A stretch of 33,837 nt of DNA from Clostridia bacterium (lineage in GTDB: Bacteria; Bacillota; Clostridia; Oscillospirales; CAG-272), in assembly GCA_024405755.1 (NCBI GenBank), contig JAKSOD010000014.1:1-33837 (forward strand). The letters run 5' to 3'. The position numbers were made by a program, and so were the translations under genes. The number at the start of each line of letters is the position of its first letter. The stretch's first letter is position 1. The notes below the pieces were generated by a model. The model saw nothing but the letters and a program-made list of their open reading frames with translations, was not told where the DNA came from and ran no database searches. Shown piece by piece: positions 7,885 through 16,785 of the stretch.

Positions 7885-7927
7885 AAGATATCATCTCCTT
7901 CCATTTTTAAGGCAATACCGCACAATT

Positions 7928-7964
7928 GTGGCTGTAAAAAAATCAATACTTTTTTAACAGTCAC
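7928..7964 (-). terminator. Stem-loop after the LRR-protein gene
   Basis: An imperfect stem (7928-7942 with 7950-7964) with an A/T-rich upper part ends within T-rich sequence on the minus strand, just past the stop of the leucine-rich-repeat gene and before the FTR gene. It is a plausible but non-canonical terminator. Confidence 0.4.
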
Positions 7965-7973
7965 GATTATTTT

Positions 7974-10900
7974 TTACCCGAGTATATTGAGTTTTGCGTT
8001 GGAAATCGGATTGTTTCCGCCGCAGAGAGCAAATTCAGCCCATTCGGCGGCAGTACCGAGATAATTGACTTTCTTCAGTCCGTTGCAGCCGCCAAAACCG
8101 TTCTCCCAGATCGTATATACGGACGCGGGGATCGTGATCTCGGTAAGACCTATGCACTTATAGAATGCATTGCTGCTTATGACCGTCACGCTTCCGTCAG
8201 TCGGGATAACGCTTGACGTTCCTCCGAGGATCATTCTCTTCGCAGCCTTGACGATAAGGCAGTTTCCGTCGGCTTTCAGATATTTGTTATCCGCTGATAC
8301 CGTGATCGTCCGTATCGACGGCAGTCCGAAGAAGGCTCGCCCGACTGCCTTTACTCCCTTGCCTATGTTGAGAACGGTAACGGAAGAACAGTCGGTGAAG
8401 GCGTTGCTTCCGATAGTTGTCACTCCGTCACCTATATTGATCTCTCTGATGAAAGATGCAAGTCCGTACCACGGTGCCGATGCCGTCGACGGGAACGCCG
8501 TCATGGCACCCTTGCCCGTGATATTCAGCACTCCGTTCTCATCAAGCGTCCACACAAGGTTGTCGCCGCAAGTTCCGGAAACTGTATCTGTCACGGCATA
8601 GGTTATGTCGGCGGATTTTATCACTCCGTTGCCCGAACATATCGCAATTTTGTTCCAGTCCGCTTCGGTGCCGAGATAGGTGATATGAGTAATATTATCA
8701 CAGCCGGTGAATGCGTTCTGCCAGATCTGCTTGATCGTACACGGGATCGTTATATCCGTAAGATTTTTAAGATTCAGGAACGCGCTTCCCGCTATGATCT
8801 CCGCGCTGCCGTCGGTGGGGATCACGCTCGTGGCACAGCCGAGGATTATCGACTTATTGGATATCTTCACAAGGCAGTCGCCGGATGCAAAGAAATACTT
8901 GTTGTCGGGAGATACGTTGATGTTCCCGATACCCGTGCATCCGTAAAGCGCGCGAGTACCTATATTGGTCACTCCCTTGCCTATGTAAATGGATCTGAGA
9001 TTACTGCAGTCGCTGAAAGAGTATGCTCCGATCGTCGTCACACTGTCTTTGATACGGACATCTGTGATCTCACTTCTGTGGGCGTGCCACGGAGTGTCCT
9101 CGGGTGATGAGAAGATGGTCATGGAACCGCTTCCCGAAATCACCATAAGTCCGTTTTCGTCAAGGGTCCATACTGCCTTTGCTCCGCAGGTACCGCTTAT
9201 GGCAGTGACGGTGAAGTGAAGCTGTGCATTTTTCAGTTCGTTGTTGCCGGAGCAGATAGCTATATCGTTCCAGCCGGTCACGGCTCCGTCATAGGTAACG
9301 TCGGTAAGATTTGAGCATCCCGCAAAGGCATTTACCCATATATCTGTGATATTTGCGGGGATCGTTATCTCATTGAGTCCCGTGCAGCCTGCAAATGCGC
9401 GTGAGCCGATAACGGTCACGGATTCATCTGCGGGAATGACGCTGTCCGCGCAGCCGAGGATAAGCCGTTTTCCCGAAATCTTGATAAGGCAGTTGCCGGA
9501 ATCGGTGAAGTACACGTTATATTCACTCACTTCAATGCTTTCAAGAGACGTGTTATTGAATGAATATCCGGCGACATTCTTCACATCTTTGCCGAGATAC
9601 AGGGATTTGGCGGCGGAGCAGGCATTGAATGCGTAGTTTCCGACGCTCGTGACACCGTCTTCAACGACGATATTTCTGATATACGGTGCAAATTCATTCC
9701 ACGGTGCGGGATTTGCGGCGGAATACGTCGTCATTGTTCCCGTGCCGCTGACGGTGAGTGTACCGTCAATGAGAGTCCAGTTTGCCGTTTCGCCGCAGCT
9801 TCCGGAGCGGGAAGTAAGATTCCACACGGCATAGAGGGTGACCGTTGAATTCTCCGTTGTGGTGAGATCGGTGACTTCGGCACCGTCGTCATAAGCCGCC
9901 GCACCGCTTGCCGAGAATGCCCAGCCGGAGAAGATATAGCCTTCACGGGCGAAGGTGTTCGTATTCAGCACGGCACTCTGACCGATCGTCATCGTCTGAT
10001 CCGCCATCGTTCCCGTGCCGCCGTTGGCATTGAACTTTACGGTATATTCGTGTGCCATCTCTTCCGTAAGATATGAAACGGGAAATGCGCAGACACGGTC
10101 AAGCTGATACCTGCAGGAAGGGTATGCCGCAGATTCAAAAAGAAGATATGCATTATCCCCACGGACCGCAATTCCCTCTGCCATTGGCGGCATGGTATAG
10201 ACAAATTCCGCGTTGCCCTTTTCGATCGTTCCCGTTGAGGTGACAGACGACCAACCCTTCATATTGTAAACACGGAGCTGAGAAATATAGTCCGTTGCCG
10301 AAGTGGAAGCACGGTATGAACGGGAGACGATAAGTTTACCGTCGGAAGTAAAAGTCACACCCTGCGTACGGTCCGGAAGTTGGATCCTGTATCCGCCATT
10401 GGCACTTGACTTGACTGCCGTGATCGAAGGAGATGATCCGGTTTTTTTGGAGATCGTATATGAATAAAGGTAGCTGTTCGTATCCATATCCGTAAATTCT
10501 CCCACCCAGAGCTTTCCGTTATAGTAAGTGGCAAACGAACAGGTGCCTGATGTATCAACCCTGGAGGCAAAAGAGGAAACGACGTAACAGTCATTCCCGG
10601 AATTTGCCGCCGTTTTTATTGTGGATTTTTTCAGGCACGCCATTGATGAGCCGACTGTCATCCACAGATTTTCTCCGTCAAAGGCAAGTCCTCCCAGATG
10701 TGCGGTCGTGGGAAGAACCACTGTCGTTATGTATCTGCCGCTCTCCGCATCAATAAGGTAAAGAACACTGTTGAGTGCTGCATTTCTGTCGTAAGCGGAA
10801 ATCACGCAGTATTCGTCAGTAAAGGCAATTCCCTGCACAGCGTACGCTGTACCGAGAGTACCGTTGACGTTTGTTGCTTTGACTCCGGGTATCACAATGG

Positions 10901-11096
10901 ATTTCCCGAAGTCCACGCGTCTGGCAAAATCGGGATAACCGAGATATGCAGCGGATCTTAAAAACGCTGTCTCTGTGCCGAAAAGCGCGGGAGATGTTCC
11001 CGTGGCTGCCTCCGCACTTACGTGGACGGGAATTCCCGCAAGTATTGAGACAACGAGAATAAAACAAATCAGAATTGAAAAAATATTTTTTTTCAT
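7974..11096 (-). CDS. Secreted BspA-like leucine-rich-repeat protein with InlB B-repeat
   Basis: A 1040-residue exported protein. The ATG at 11096 is chosen because GAGGGG sits about 10 nt before it, inside the start of the longer frame. A signal peptide covers about residues 1-30. Residues about 75-340 look like a beta-propeller-type domain with repeated Gly/Asn-rich strand motifs (GLAFDGENLWM, GVTFTSDGKLIV, GIAVRGDNAYL). Residues about 351-425 are one InlB B-repeat (Flg_new), ending 'LYAVW'. The rest is three tandem ~203-residue units, each with 'SG.CG....WTL' then BspA/TpLRR-type repeats of the 'I.I.DGVT.IG..AF..C..L' form. There is no sortase LPxTG motif or C-terminal membrane anchor, so it is probably released or held non-covalently. 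A role in adhesion or carbohydrate/host contact is inference from the family. Confidence 0.9.
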   Translation of the reverse strand: MKKNIFSILICFILVVSILAGIPVHVSAEAATGTSPALFGTETAFLRSAAYLGYPDFARRVDFGKSIVIPGVKATNVNGTLGTAYAVQGIAFTDEYCVISAYDRNAALNSVLYLIDAESGRYITTVVLPTTAHLGGLAFDGENLWMTVGSSMACLKKSTIKTAANSGNDCYVVSSFASRVDTSGTCSFATYYNGKLWVGEFTDMDTNSYLYSYTISKKTGSSPSITAVKSSANGGYRIQLPDRTQGVTFTSDGKLIVSRSYRASTSATDYISQLRVYNMKGWSSVTSTGTIEKGNAEFVYTMPPMAEGIAVRGDNAYLLFESAAYPSCRYQLDRVCAFPVSYLTEEMAHEYTVKFNANGGTGTMADQTMTIGQSAVLNTNTFAREGYIFSGWAFSASGAAAYDDGAEVTDLTTTENSTVTLYAVWNLTSRSGSCGETANWTLIDGTLTVSGTGTMTTYSAANPAPWNEFAPYIRNIVVEDGVTSVGNYAFNACSAAKSLYLGKDVKNVAGYSFNNTSLESIEVSEYNVYFTDSGNCLIKISGKRLILGCADSVIPADESVTVIGSRAFAGCTGLNEITIPANITDIWVNAFAGCSNLTDVTYDGAVTGWNDIAICSGNNELKNAQLHFTVTAISGTCGAKAVWTLDENGLMVISGSGSMTIFSSPEDTPWHAHRSEITDVRIKDSVTTIGAYSFSDCSNLRSIYIGKGVTNIGTRALYGCTGIGNINVSPDNKYFFASGDCLVKISNKSIILGCATSVIPTDGSAEIIAGSAFLNLKNLTDITIPCTIKQIWQNAFTGCDNITHITYLGTEADWNKIAICSGNGVIKSADITYAVTDTVSGTCGDNLVWTLDENGVLNITGKGAMTAFPSTASAPWYGLASFIREINIGDGVTTIGSNAFTDCSSVTVLNIGKGVKAVGRAFFGLPSIRTITVSADNKYLKADGNCLIVKAAKRMILGGTSSVIPTDGSVTVISSNAFYKCIGLTEITIPASVYTIWENGFGGCNGLKKVNYLGTAAEWAEFALCGGNNPISNAKLNILG
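7977..9806 (-). repeat. Three tandem ~610-bp LRR coding units
   Basis: Unit boundaries set at the 'SG.CG' motif are about 9806-9198, 9197-8580 and 8579-7977 (203, 206 and about 201 codons). Each unit ends with an 'LGT/DGA...W....CSGNN' motif. The protein copies are clearly homologous while the DNA has diverged, so this is an old internal duplication. Confidence 0.85.
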
Positions 11097-11165
11097 TTTT
11101 TTATTTCCCCTCATAAATTCCGTGCATATTGAACGTAATTGCTAATGGATAACTAATATTAGATA

Positions 11166-11194
11166 ATTATATCGTACGACGCAGAAAATGTCAA
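11166..11194 (-). promoter_or_regulatory. Sigma-A promoter of the LRR-protein gene
   Basis: On the complement: TTGACA (11194-11189), 17-bp spacer, TATAAT (11171-11166), a perfect consensus. The predicted start is near 11159. The leader of about 60 nt contains an AT-rich palindrome (CTAATATTAG) that could be an operator. Confidence 0.88.
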
Positions 11195-11344
11195 TCATTT
11201 TTTCGTTATTGGTTCGTATATCGGTCAGATGTGTGATTTCAGTGCTGATATTCCGCAGATTGCAAATGCAGTTTTTTCTCCGAATATTTTCTCGCGGTTT
11301 TATCTAAACTTTATATGTAAGAAGTTTAAAATTTGCCGCAGGGA

Positions 11345-11373
11345 TTGACAAAAATCGGCTTATGGTGTATAAT
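11345..11373 (+). promoter_or_regulatory. Sigma-A promoter of the glycosyltransferase gene
   Basis: TTGACA (11345-11350), 17-bp spacer, TATAAT (11368-11373), a perfect consensus. It overlaps the first codons of the longest frame, so translation must start downstream. Together with the oppositely oriented promoter at 11166-11194 it accounts for most of the 361-bp gene-free stretch 11097-11457. Confidence 0.88.
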
Positions 11374-11457
11374 TCTGACAGACATCACTGTGCTTATGTC
11401 AGGTTCATGCGGACTCATTCGCATCAAGACAAAACATTCACAATATTGGTAACATCA

Positions 11458-12624
11458 ATGAAAATACTGCTGACTTCCGACGTATACACTCCATACGTCA
11501 GCGGCGTGGTAACGTCGCTTATGAATCTGAAAAATGAACTTGAAAAACGCGGTCATGACGTCCGCGTCATAACCCTCTCCCCGGATATCAAAACGCATAA
11601 AGATGGAAATGTTTACTATATCGGCTCCATCGGGATGGGAAAGATTTATCCGAATGTACGTGTGCGCCGTACCACAACACGTCCATTTTACAACGAGATA
11701 GTTGACTGGCATCCCGATGTGGTGCATTCGCAGTGTGAATTTTCAACATTCGGCTTCGGAAAACGGATTGCGGATAAGCTTGATATTCCGTTTATCCACA
11801 CCTACCACACCGTATATGAGGATTACACTCATTATTTCTGCTTCAACAAAAAACTCGGTAAAAAACTTGTATCCGAGTTTTCCAGATTCGTGCTTAACAA
11901 GACAGACGCTGTCGTCGCTCCCTCCGAGAAGGTGCAGGATCTGCTCACGGATTATAAGGTTAAAACCCCGATTGAAACCATTCCGACCGGGATCGACGTG
12001 GAGCGGTTTGTCCACGCCCCCTGCCGCGAGTGGATAATGGAAAAACGGGCAGAATACGGACTTTCGGGAGACACATTGACTCTTGTCTTTATCGGGCGGC
12101 TTGCAAAGGAAAAGAATGTTGAGGAACTTATGGATTACCTGCCTTCCCTGCGCGAGCGCGATGTCCGACTGATGATAGTGGGCGGAGGTCCGTATCTCGA
12201 AGATCTGAAACGGGAAGCGGAAAGAGTCGGCGTTTCCGATCTTGTGGTCTTTACCGGTATGGTTGACCAACGCGACGTATCAAAATACTATCATATCGGA
12301 GATGTTTTTGTCAGTGCCTCGACAAGCGAAACGCAGGGACTGACATATATCGAAGCTCTATCTGCCGGACTTCCATGCGTATGCCGCCGTGACGCGGCAC
12401 TCAACGGAGTGATCACGGACGGTGTGAACGGCTGGCAATACGACGGGCGGGAGGATTTCGTTTCTCACATACTCACGCTTGCGGACGATCCCGGCCTGCG
12501 GGCGAAAATGTCCGAGAAAGCCTCGGAGATCGCCGTTATGCGCTACTCCACCTCCGCTTTTGCCGACGAGGTGATCACTCTTTACGTTCAGCTCTGCGAG
12601 GAACTTAAAAAAGAAAATAAATAA
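11458..12624 (+). CDS. Family 4 glycosyltransferase, diacylglycerol glucosyltransferase-like
   Basis: A 388-residue GT-B fold, GT4-family enzyme. The start MKILLTSDVYTPYVSGV is the canonical family opening, and the promoter at 11345-11373 excludes the upstream GTG. The ribosome binding site is weak, so an ATG at 11407 is an alternative. 'HTYHTVYEDYTHYF' is typical of 1,2-diacylglycerol 3-glucosyltransferases (MGS/LafA type). 'VFIGRLAKEKNVEELMDYL' begins the nucleotide-sugar domain and 'ETQGLTYIEALSAGLP' carries the E-x7-E donor-binding motif. It probably acts at the inner membrane face, making glycolipid from UDP-sugar. No lipid-synthesis partner lies nearby. Confidence 0.9.
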   Translation: MKILLTSDVYTPYVSGVVTSLMNLKNELEKRGHDVRVITLSPDIKTHKDGNVYYIGSIGMGKIYPNVRVRRTTTRPFYNEIVDWHPDVVHSQCEFSTFGFGKRIADKLDIPFIHTYHTVYEDYTHYFCFNKKLGKKLVSEFSRFVLNKTDAVVAPSEKVQDLLTDYKVKTPIETIPTGIDVERFVHAPCREWIMEKRAEYGLSGDTLTLVFIGRLAKEKNVEELMDYLPSLRERDVRLMIVGGGPYLEDLKREAERVGVSDLVVFTGMVDQRDVSKYYHIGDVFVSASTSETQGLTYIEALSAGLPCVCRRDAALNGVITDGVNGWQYDGREDFVSHILTLADDPGLRAKMSEKASEIAVMRYSTSAFADEVITLYVQLCEELKKENK

Positions 12625-12629
12625 ATAAT

Positions 12630-12670
12630 CACCCGAGCGGCAGTTTGATTTCAGCCGTTCGGGTGTTTTT
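12630..12670 (+). terminator. Rho-independent terminator
   Basis: A 12-bp stem (12630-12641 with 12654-12665, one G-T pair) followed by T5. It ends the glycosyltransferase transcript 5 bp after the stop. Confidence 0.92.
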
Positions 12671-12698
12671 GATTATAGGGGACCTCTATATATTTTTT

Positions 12699-12734
12699 AT
12701 TGCCCCGACGGCATCAATGTGTCGTCGGGGCAAT
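12699..12734 (-). terminator. Stem-loop after the SGNH lipoprotein gene
   Basis: An 11-bp perfect stem (12699-12709 with 12724-12734) and 14-nt loop begin 5 bp past the lipoprotein stop. The minus-strand downstream flank is A-rich rather than T-rich, so termination may be weak. Confidence 0.5.
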
Positions 12735-12738
12735 ACTT

Positions 12739-15090
12739 TTATTTCACAGGTGAATACACTTCGGCTTCGGAAATATTGAAACTTGTACCGGTGGCTGACT
12801 TGATACCGAACATCACGTAATCAACGGACGCTGCGGTAAAGTCTGCGGTGATGTAACTCGTAGATTCGTCATACTTCAAGAATTTACCGTTTTTCACAAG
12901 ATCGCTTCCCGACCAGAGCACTTTCCATGTGACTTTTCCGGAGGAATCCTTTGTTCCTCCGAGTACGTCAAAGTCTGTTATCACGGATGAAGCGTCGGTA
13001 AAGACGGTAAATCCGTTGATGCTCGTCTTTGAGGTGAAGGAGTATGCAAATCCTCCGCAGTAAGTGCTGCCCGCGGATCCGTCCGCTTCAAGAGAAGGCG
13101 TCTTGGATTTCAGTCTCCACGCGAGTATGCCTCCGCCTGACATAGAACGTATTCCGTCATAACTTTTCGCGGTGCCGTTGATTGAAGAGTATCCGATCAC
13201 GCCGGGATCTGACGTTCCGCAATGCTTTGTAACGGAGGTCAGGAGAACATTCTTGCGGTCCTTATTTCCGGTTGAAGCAACGGACGTGATATCTCCCGCT
13301 TTCCCGCACTTGGAGCAGACATAAAGATAATCGTCTTTTGTGTTGGAGCAGCCCTTGAAAACAGGTGTCTGTGACTTTACGAATGTGTGCTGGCAGACCG
13401 GTTCCTGCTTTTGTCCGGGTCCGCAGCCCCACTTGGTGTTATACTGGTCGATAAGAGCCTGGATCCCTTTCATATCCACGGGGGAAGCAAGAACTTTATC
13501 GAAATTCGTAGTCTTTTTGGTGTAGTTCGTCTTAATGAAAGATGCGGTATCGTAAGCGGAATTGATCGACTTATCGGTTACAAAGCCGTAAGGCAGACCT
13601 ACCGCGGAGCCTCCGGTAACGGCACAGAAGCACATTGCCGCTTCAATATAACCCGTCAGTAGATTCGGATGGTTAGCGTCATTTCCGTTGATAATGAATG
13701 TTTCCTTATTATATGTAAGTGACGTTCCGGGTACCTTTGTCGTTCCCTTCCACACGTCGTAGCAGAGAGAACCGAAACTTACGATCATATATCCGAGATC
13801 CTTGATCTGGTTCAGCTGATTTTTCATAACAGTGTAATTCTGCTGATATGTGTAGGTGCTGTCCATATAAACGAACTTGGTCTTGGTGCTTGGGAAACGT
13901 GCTTTGATTTTTTTGCAGGTATCCACCATATTGCTCTTCGAGGTTACCTGGCATACAAAAACGAAATCGTAAGATGCAAGATCAAGACCTTTGAGGTGGT
14001 CTGCGGGAGTTGAGCAGGTATTGCATTTTGTAATGAATTCATCAACTGAATGGCTGGGATATGTGCAGTCCGTTACGGTGCAGGTCTGACCGACGGCATT
14101 ACAGAGCTGATAAAAATACCCCTTGTCGTTCTGGCCCTGGCTGCCCTTGTTGGTGCAGTGGCAGTAGTATATCATGGAACTTCCGATAAAGATCACTTTC
14201 TTGCCTTTGAGGCTTACACTTCCGTCAATGTGTTCGTTCCACACGGCGTAAAAGACGCACACATCTTTGTCGTAAGGTGAAGTGCGGGAAACATTCTTGC
14301 CATCTCCGAGAACGGAAAGTTCGTATCCGGCAGGCTGTTTATCCTTCTCGTACCATCCGCTTGATGAACCGTCGGTATAATACCACTTATTGTCATAGGT
14401 GCGGTATCTGTACCAACCCATAAAGTCATATCCGGAGCGGGTAAAGGTATTGATGCGGATAGCAGTGGAGGTATCGTATGTGACGGCGGTATCCGCCATT
14501 GATCCGCTGCCGCCGTTGGCATTGTATCGAACGGTGAAAGTGTTAGCCTTCCACACGGCATAAAGAGTGGTATCGGCACTCAAGTTCACATTCTGACCGT
14601 CGGCGCAGACCACGGCACCGCCTGCTGACGTCGCCCATCCGGCGAATGTGTAGCCGTTTTGGGTATATGTGCAGGCATTAAGAGCAGTATCTACTCCTGC
14701 GGGAATTGTCTGTGCCGCCATGGTACCGGTAGCTCCGGAGGCATCAAAAGTCACTTTGACGTTTCCTTCGGGGACAGGATCGGAGGAAGAAGGATCGCCG
14801 CTCACGTCGGGTTCTCCGCTCGCGTCGGGATCGCCGCTCACGTCGGGTGTGCCGCTCACGTCGGGTTCTCCGCTCGCGTCGGGATCGGAACTTCCTGAAT
14901 CGTCGGATCCGGTACCGGGAATGTCGCTGTCATCATATAAACCTGTGGTGTCGGAGGGGATCACTTCTCCGGTGGTGTTGCCGGATCCCTCGGCAACAGA
15001 TGTGTCATCCGTTCCGCCGGTAGTGCCGCATCCGACGGTAAAGCAGGAAAGCACCGTCAGTACGGCAAGAAAAAAGCAGATCTTTTTCAT
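12739..15090 (-). CDS. Modular lipoprotein: InlB B-repeats, SGNH-like esterase domain, discoidin-like C-terminus
   Basis: A 783-residue protein. The signal peptide ends at a lipobox-like TVGC (Cys21), so it is probably lipid-anchored outside the membrane. Residues 27-108 are a Ser/Gly/Asp/Pro/Thr linker containing five hexapeptides of the form D(A/V)SG(E/T/D)P. Residues about 111-180 and 186-284 are two InlB B-repeats. Residues about 298-525 resemble SGNH/GDSL hydrolases of the 'FIGNSFTYY' type: block I reads FIGSSMIYY (G303-S304-S305) and the last block reads DANH (Asp471, His474), a plausible catalytic dyad with Ser304 or Ser305. Residues about 565-600 hold an 'H.F....YVCSKCG' zinc-ribbon-like motif, and about 640-783 are a beta-sandwich resembling F5/8 type C. 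It may deacylate a surface or dietary polysaccharide. It starts 36 bp after malQ with AAGGAG before the ATG, so the two may be co-transcribed. Confidence 0.85.
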   Translation of the reverse strand: MKKICFFLAVLTVLSCFTVGCGTTGGTDDTSVAEGSGNTTGEVIPSDTTGLYDDSDIPGTGSDDSGSSDPDASGEPDVSGTPDVSGDPDASGEPDVSGDPSSSDPVPEGNVKVTFDASGATGTMAAQTIPAGVDTALNACTYTQNGYTFAGWATSAGGAVVCADGQNVNLSADTTLYAVWKANTFTVRYNANGGSGSMADTAVTYDTSTAIRINTFTRSGYDFMGWYRYRTYDNKWYYTDGSSSGWYEKDKQPAGYELSVLGDGKNVSRTSPYDKDVCVFYAVWNEHIDGSVSLKGKKVIFIGSSMIYYCHCTNKGSQGQNDKGYFYQLCNAVGQTCTVTDCTYPSHSVDEFITKCNTCSTPADHLKGLDLASYDFVFVCQVTSKSNMVDTCKKIKARFPSTKTKFVYMDSTYTYQQNYTVMKNQLNQIKDLGYMIVSFGSLCYDVWKGTTKVPGTSLTYNKETFIINGNDANHPNLLTGYIEAAMCFCAVTGGSAVGLPYGFVTDKSINSAYDTASFIKTNYTKKTTNFDKVLASPVDMKGIQALIDQYNTKWGCGPGQKQEPVCQHTFVKSQTPVFKGCSNTKDDYLYVCSKCGKAGDITSVASTGNKDRKNVLLTSVTKHCGTSDPGVIGYSSINGTAKSYDGIRSMSGGGILAWRLKSKTPSLEADGSAGSTYCGGFAYSFTSKTSINGFTVFTDASSVITDFDVLGGTKDSSGKVTWKVLWSGSDLVKNGKFLKYDESTSYITADFTAASVDYVMFGIKSATGTSFNISEAEVYSPVK
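14791..14880 (-). repeat. Five 18-bp tandem coding repeats
   Basis: Five consecutive 18-bp units encode D(A/V)SG(E/T/D)P in the stalk of the lipoprotein. The copies are nearly identical at DNA level, so copy number is likely to vary by slippage. Confidence 0.9.
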
Positions 15091-15126
15091 TTTTGGCTCC
15101 TTGTTATAATTACATATTGATACGGC

Positions 15127-16608
15127 TCATATCCTGCCGTATAGTTCGTTCCTGCGGCGAAGTGACGAAGGATCAAGATCCCGGAGTTGATCGCGGGTCA
15201 GACGGTAGCTCCAATTACCGGTGCTTCTGCCCGGGGTGTTGAGCCGCGTGTCTGAACCGTAAAGCAGCAGATCCTGCACAGGCAGGATCAGAAGTCCCGC
15301 GTGGCTTGCGAACATAGTCCGAAGAACAGCGTCATAGCAGGCATTCCAGTCGCTGCCGGAATATCCGCAGTAGTCCATGATTCTGCGGCGGGTACCGTCA
15401 TCCTGCTCCCATACATAGCCGAGCAGGGTGTTGTTGTCGTGAGTACCGGTATACGCCACACAGCAGCTGTCGTAATTATGCGGCAGATGCGGTGAGTCCG
15501 CATCCCCGAGAAATCCGAACTGCAAAACTCTCATTCCCGGGAATCCGCTTTCGTAAACGAGTCGGCGTACTTCATCGGTGATCTCGCCGAGATCCTCGGC
15601 GATTATGAGAAAATCTTCTCCGTCAGCGGATTTCCCGATACCGCAGGCATCCCTGATCGCGTCAACAAGTTCCATGCCGGGTCCCGGCAGCCATTTGCCG
15701 TTTCTCGCGGTCTTCTCCCCGGCGGGAATACTGAAATAGGATTCAAACCCGCGGAAATGGTCAATGCGCATCCCGTCGAAAAGCTCGGTCATGAATCCTG
15801 CCCGTTCACGCCACCATAAATAGCCGTCTGAACGCATACGCTTCCAATTATATAACGGATTTCCCCACCTCTGTCCGTCTGCACAGAAATAGTCCGGAGG
15901 GACCCCGGCAACAGAGGAAGGATCGCCGTTTTCGTCAAGGCAGAACTGATCGGGTGCCGCCCACACATCTGCGGAATCCGCGGAAACGTAGATCGGCACG
16001 TCTCCGATTATCTTCACGCCATGTTCGTTGGCGTATTTTTTGATTTTTCTCCATTGGACAAAGAAAATGTACTGTGAAAATCTCCACAGTCTTTCCTCCG
16101 CTTCATCCGGAATGTCACTGTCCCATTCCTGCCACGGTTTCCCGCCGTTTGCTTTTTTCAGAGCCATAAACCGGCAGAATTCGGCAGTGTGCGGGTGATC
16201 ACGGAAGAAATTGTTCATTTCTTCCCTTTCCGCACACAAAGTGCCGTATCTGCGGTCAAATCTTTCCGCCGCGTGTGAGAGCAGTCCGAGCCGCTCTTTG
16301 TGCAAACGGTCAAATTCGCATGAATACGGAGTCTTCTGCCTTGCGGCTTCAAGTTCGGCGTCGGTCACAAGTCCCCGTGCATAAAGATCCGGCAGATCAA
16401 TGAAAAAAGGATTGAGACTGAACGCAGAATATGAACTGTAAGGTGAGTTGAAGCTGTCGGGCAGGCAGAAAGGAAGCACCTGCCAGTATGTAAAGCCGCT
16501 CTGCGCCAGGAAATCTATCCATTCCCGTGCGGGCAAGCCGAAACTTCCCTCGGAATAATCGCCCCAGAGAGAAGAAATGTGCATCAGTATACCGCTTGCG
16601 CGTTTCAT
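15127..16608 (-). CDS. malQ: 4-alpha-glucanotransferase (amylomaltase, GH77)
   Basis: A 493-residue GH77 enzyme of usual length. It transfers alpha-1,4-glucan segments between maltodextrins, releasing glucose, in the cytoplasm. The opening 'RASGILMHISSL....GSFG' is the family signature. Catalytic residues are visible: nucleophile Asp283 in RIDHFRG, general acid/base Glu338 in IIAEDLG, and Asp391 in GTHDNN. The ribosome binding site is weak (GGTGA). The promoter candidate is at 16655-16684. The surface lipoprotein gene follows 36 bp downstream. No glycogen phosphorylase or maltose transporter gene is in the window. Confidence 0.97.
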   Translation of the reverse strand: MKRASGILMHISSLWGDYSEGSFGLPAREWIDFLAQSGFTYWQVLPFCLPDSFNSPYSSYSAFSLNPFFIDLPDLYARGLVTDAELEAARQKTPYSCEFDRLHKERLGLLSHAAERFDRRYGTLCAEREEMNNFFRDHPHTAEFCRFMALKKANGGKPWQEWDSDIPDEAEERLWRFSQYIFFVQWRKIKKYANEHGVKIIGDVPIYVSADSADVWAAPDQFCLDENGDPSSVAGVPPDYFCADGQRWGNPLYNWKRMRSDGYLWWRERAGFMTELFDGMRIDHFRGFESYFSIPAGEKTARNGKWLPGPGMELVDAIRDACGIGKSADGEDFLIIAEDLGEITDEVRRLVYESGFPGMRVLQFGFLGDADSPHLPHNYDSCCVAYTGTHDNNTLLGYVWEQDDGTRRRIMDYCGYSGSDWNACYDAVLRTMFASHAGLLILPVQDLLLYGSDTRLNTPGRSTGNWSYRLTRDQLRDLDPSSLRRRNELYGRI

Positions 16609-16654
16609 TTGGTCACCGCTTTCGTATTAACCGGCGTTTTTGTCGGTTTTTACT

Positions 16655-16684
16655 ATTTTATCACAAAAGCATACCTTTTTTCAA
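16655..16684 (-). promoter_or_regulatory. Candidate malQ promoter
   Basis: On the complement: TTGAAA (16684-16679), 18-bp spacer, TAAAAT (16660-16655), with TGA before the -10 (extended -10). Confidence 0.55.
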
Positions 16685-16785
16685 TAGCCAAATTTATTTT
16701 TTCACCGTTTTCCTGTTTTTTCATTTTTTGACAAACAGGCTCAAAAAGACTTGCATTTCTGTACAGGCAATCGGTAAAATTAAAA

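Noticed and set aside
8170..9834. Series of plus-strand ORFs opposite the LRR gene
   Set aside because: They recur with the same period as the ~610-bp repeat units, so they are mirror images of the repeated coding strand.
11362..11457. N-terminal extension of the glycosyltransferase
   Set aside because: It overlaps the -10 box of a perfect-consensus promoter, and the family N-terminus begins at the ATG at 11458.
14791..14880. Short tandem repeats considered as a CRISPR array
   Set aside because: The units are contiguous 18-bp in-frame codons for a Ser/Gly/Asp/Pro stalk with no spacers and no cas genes.
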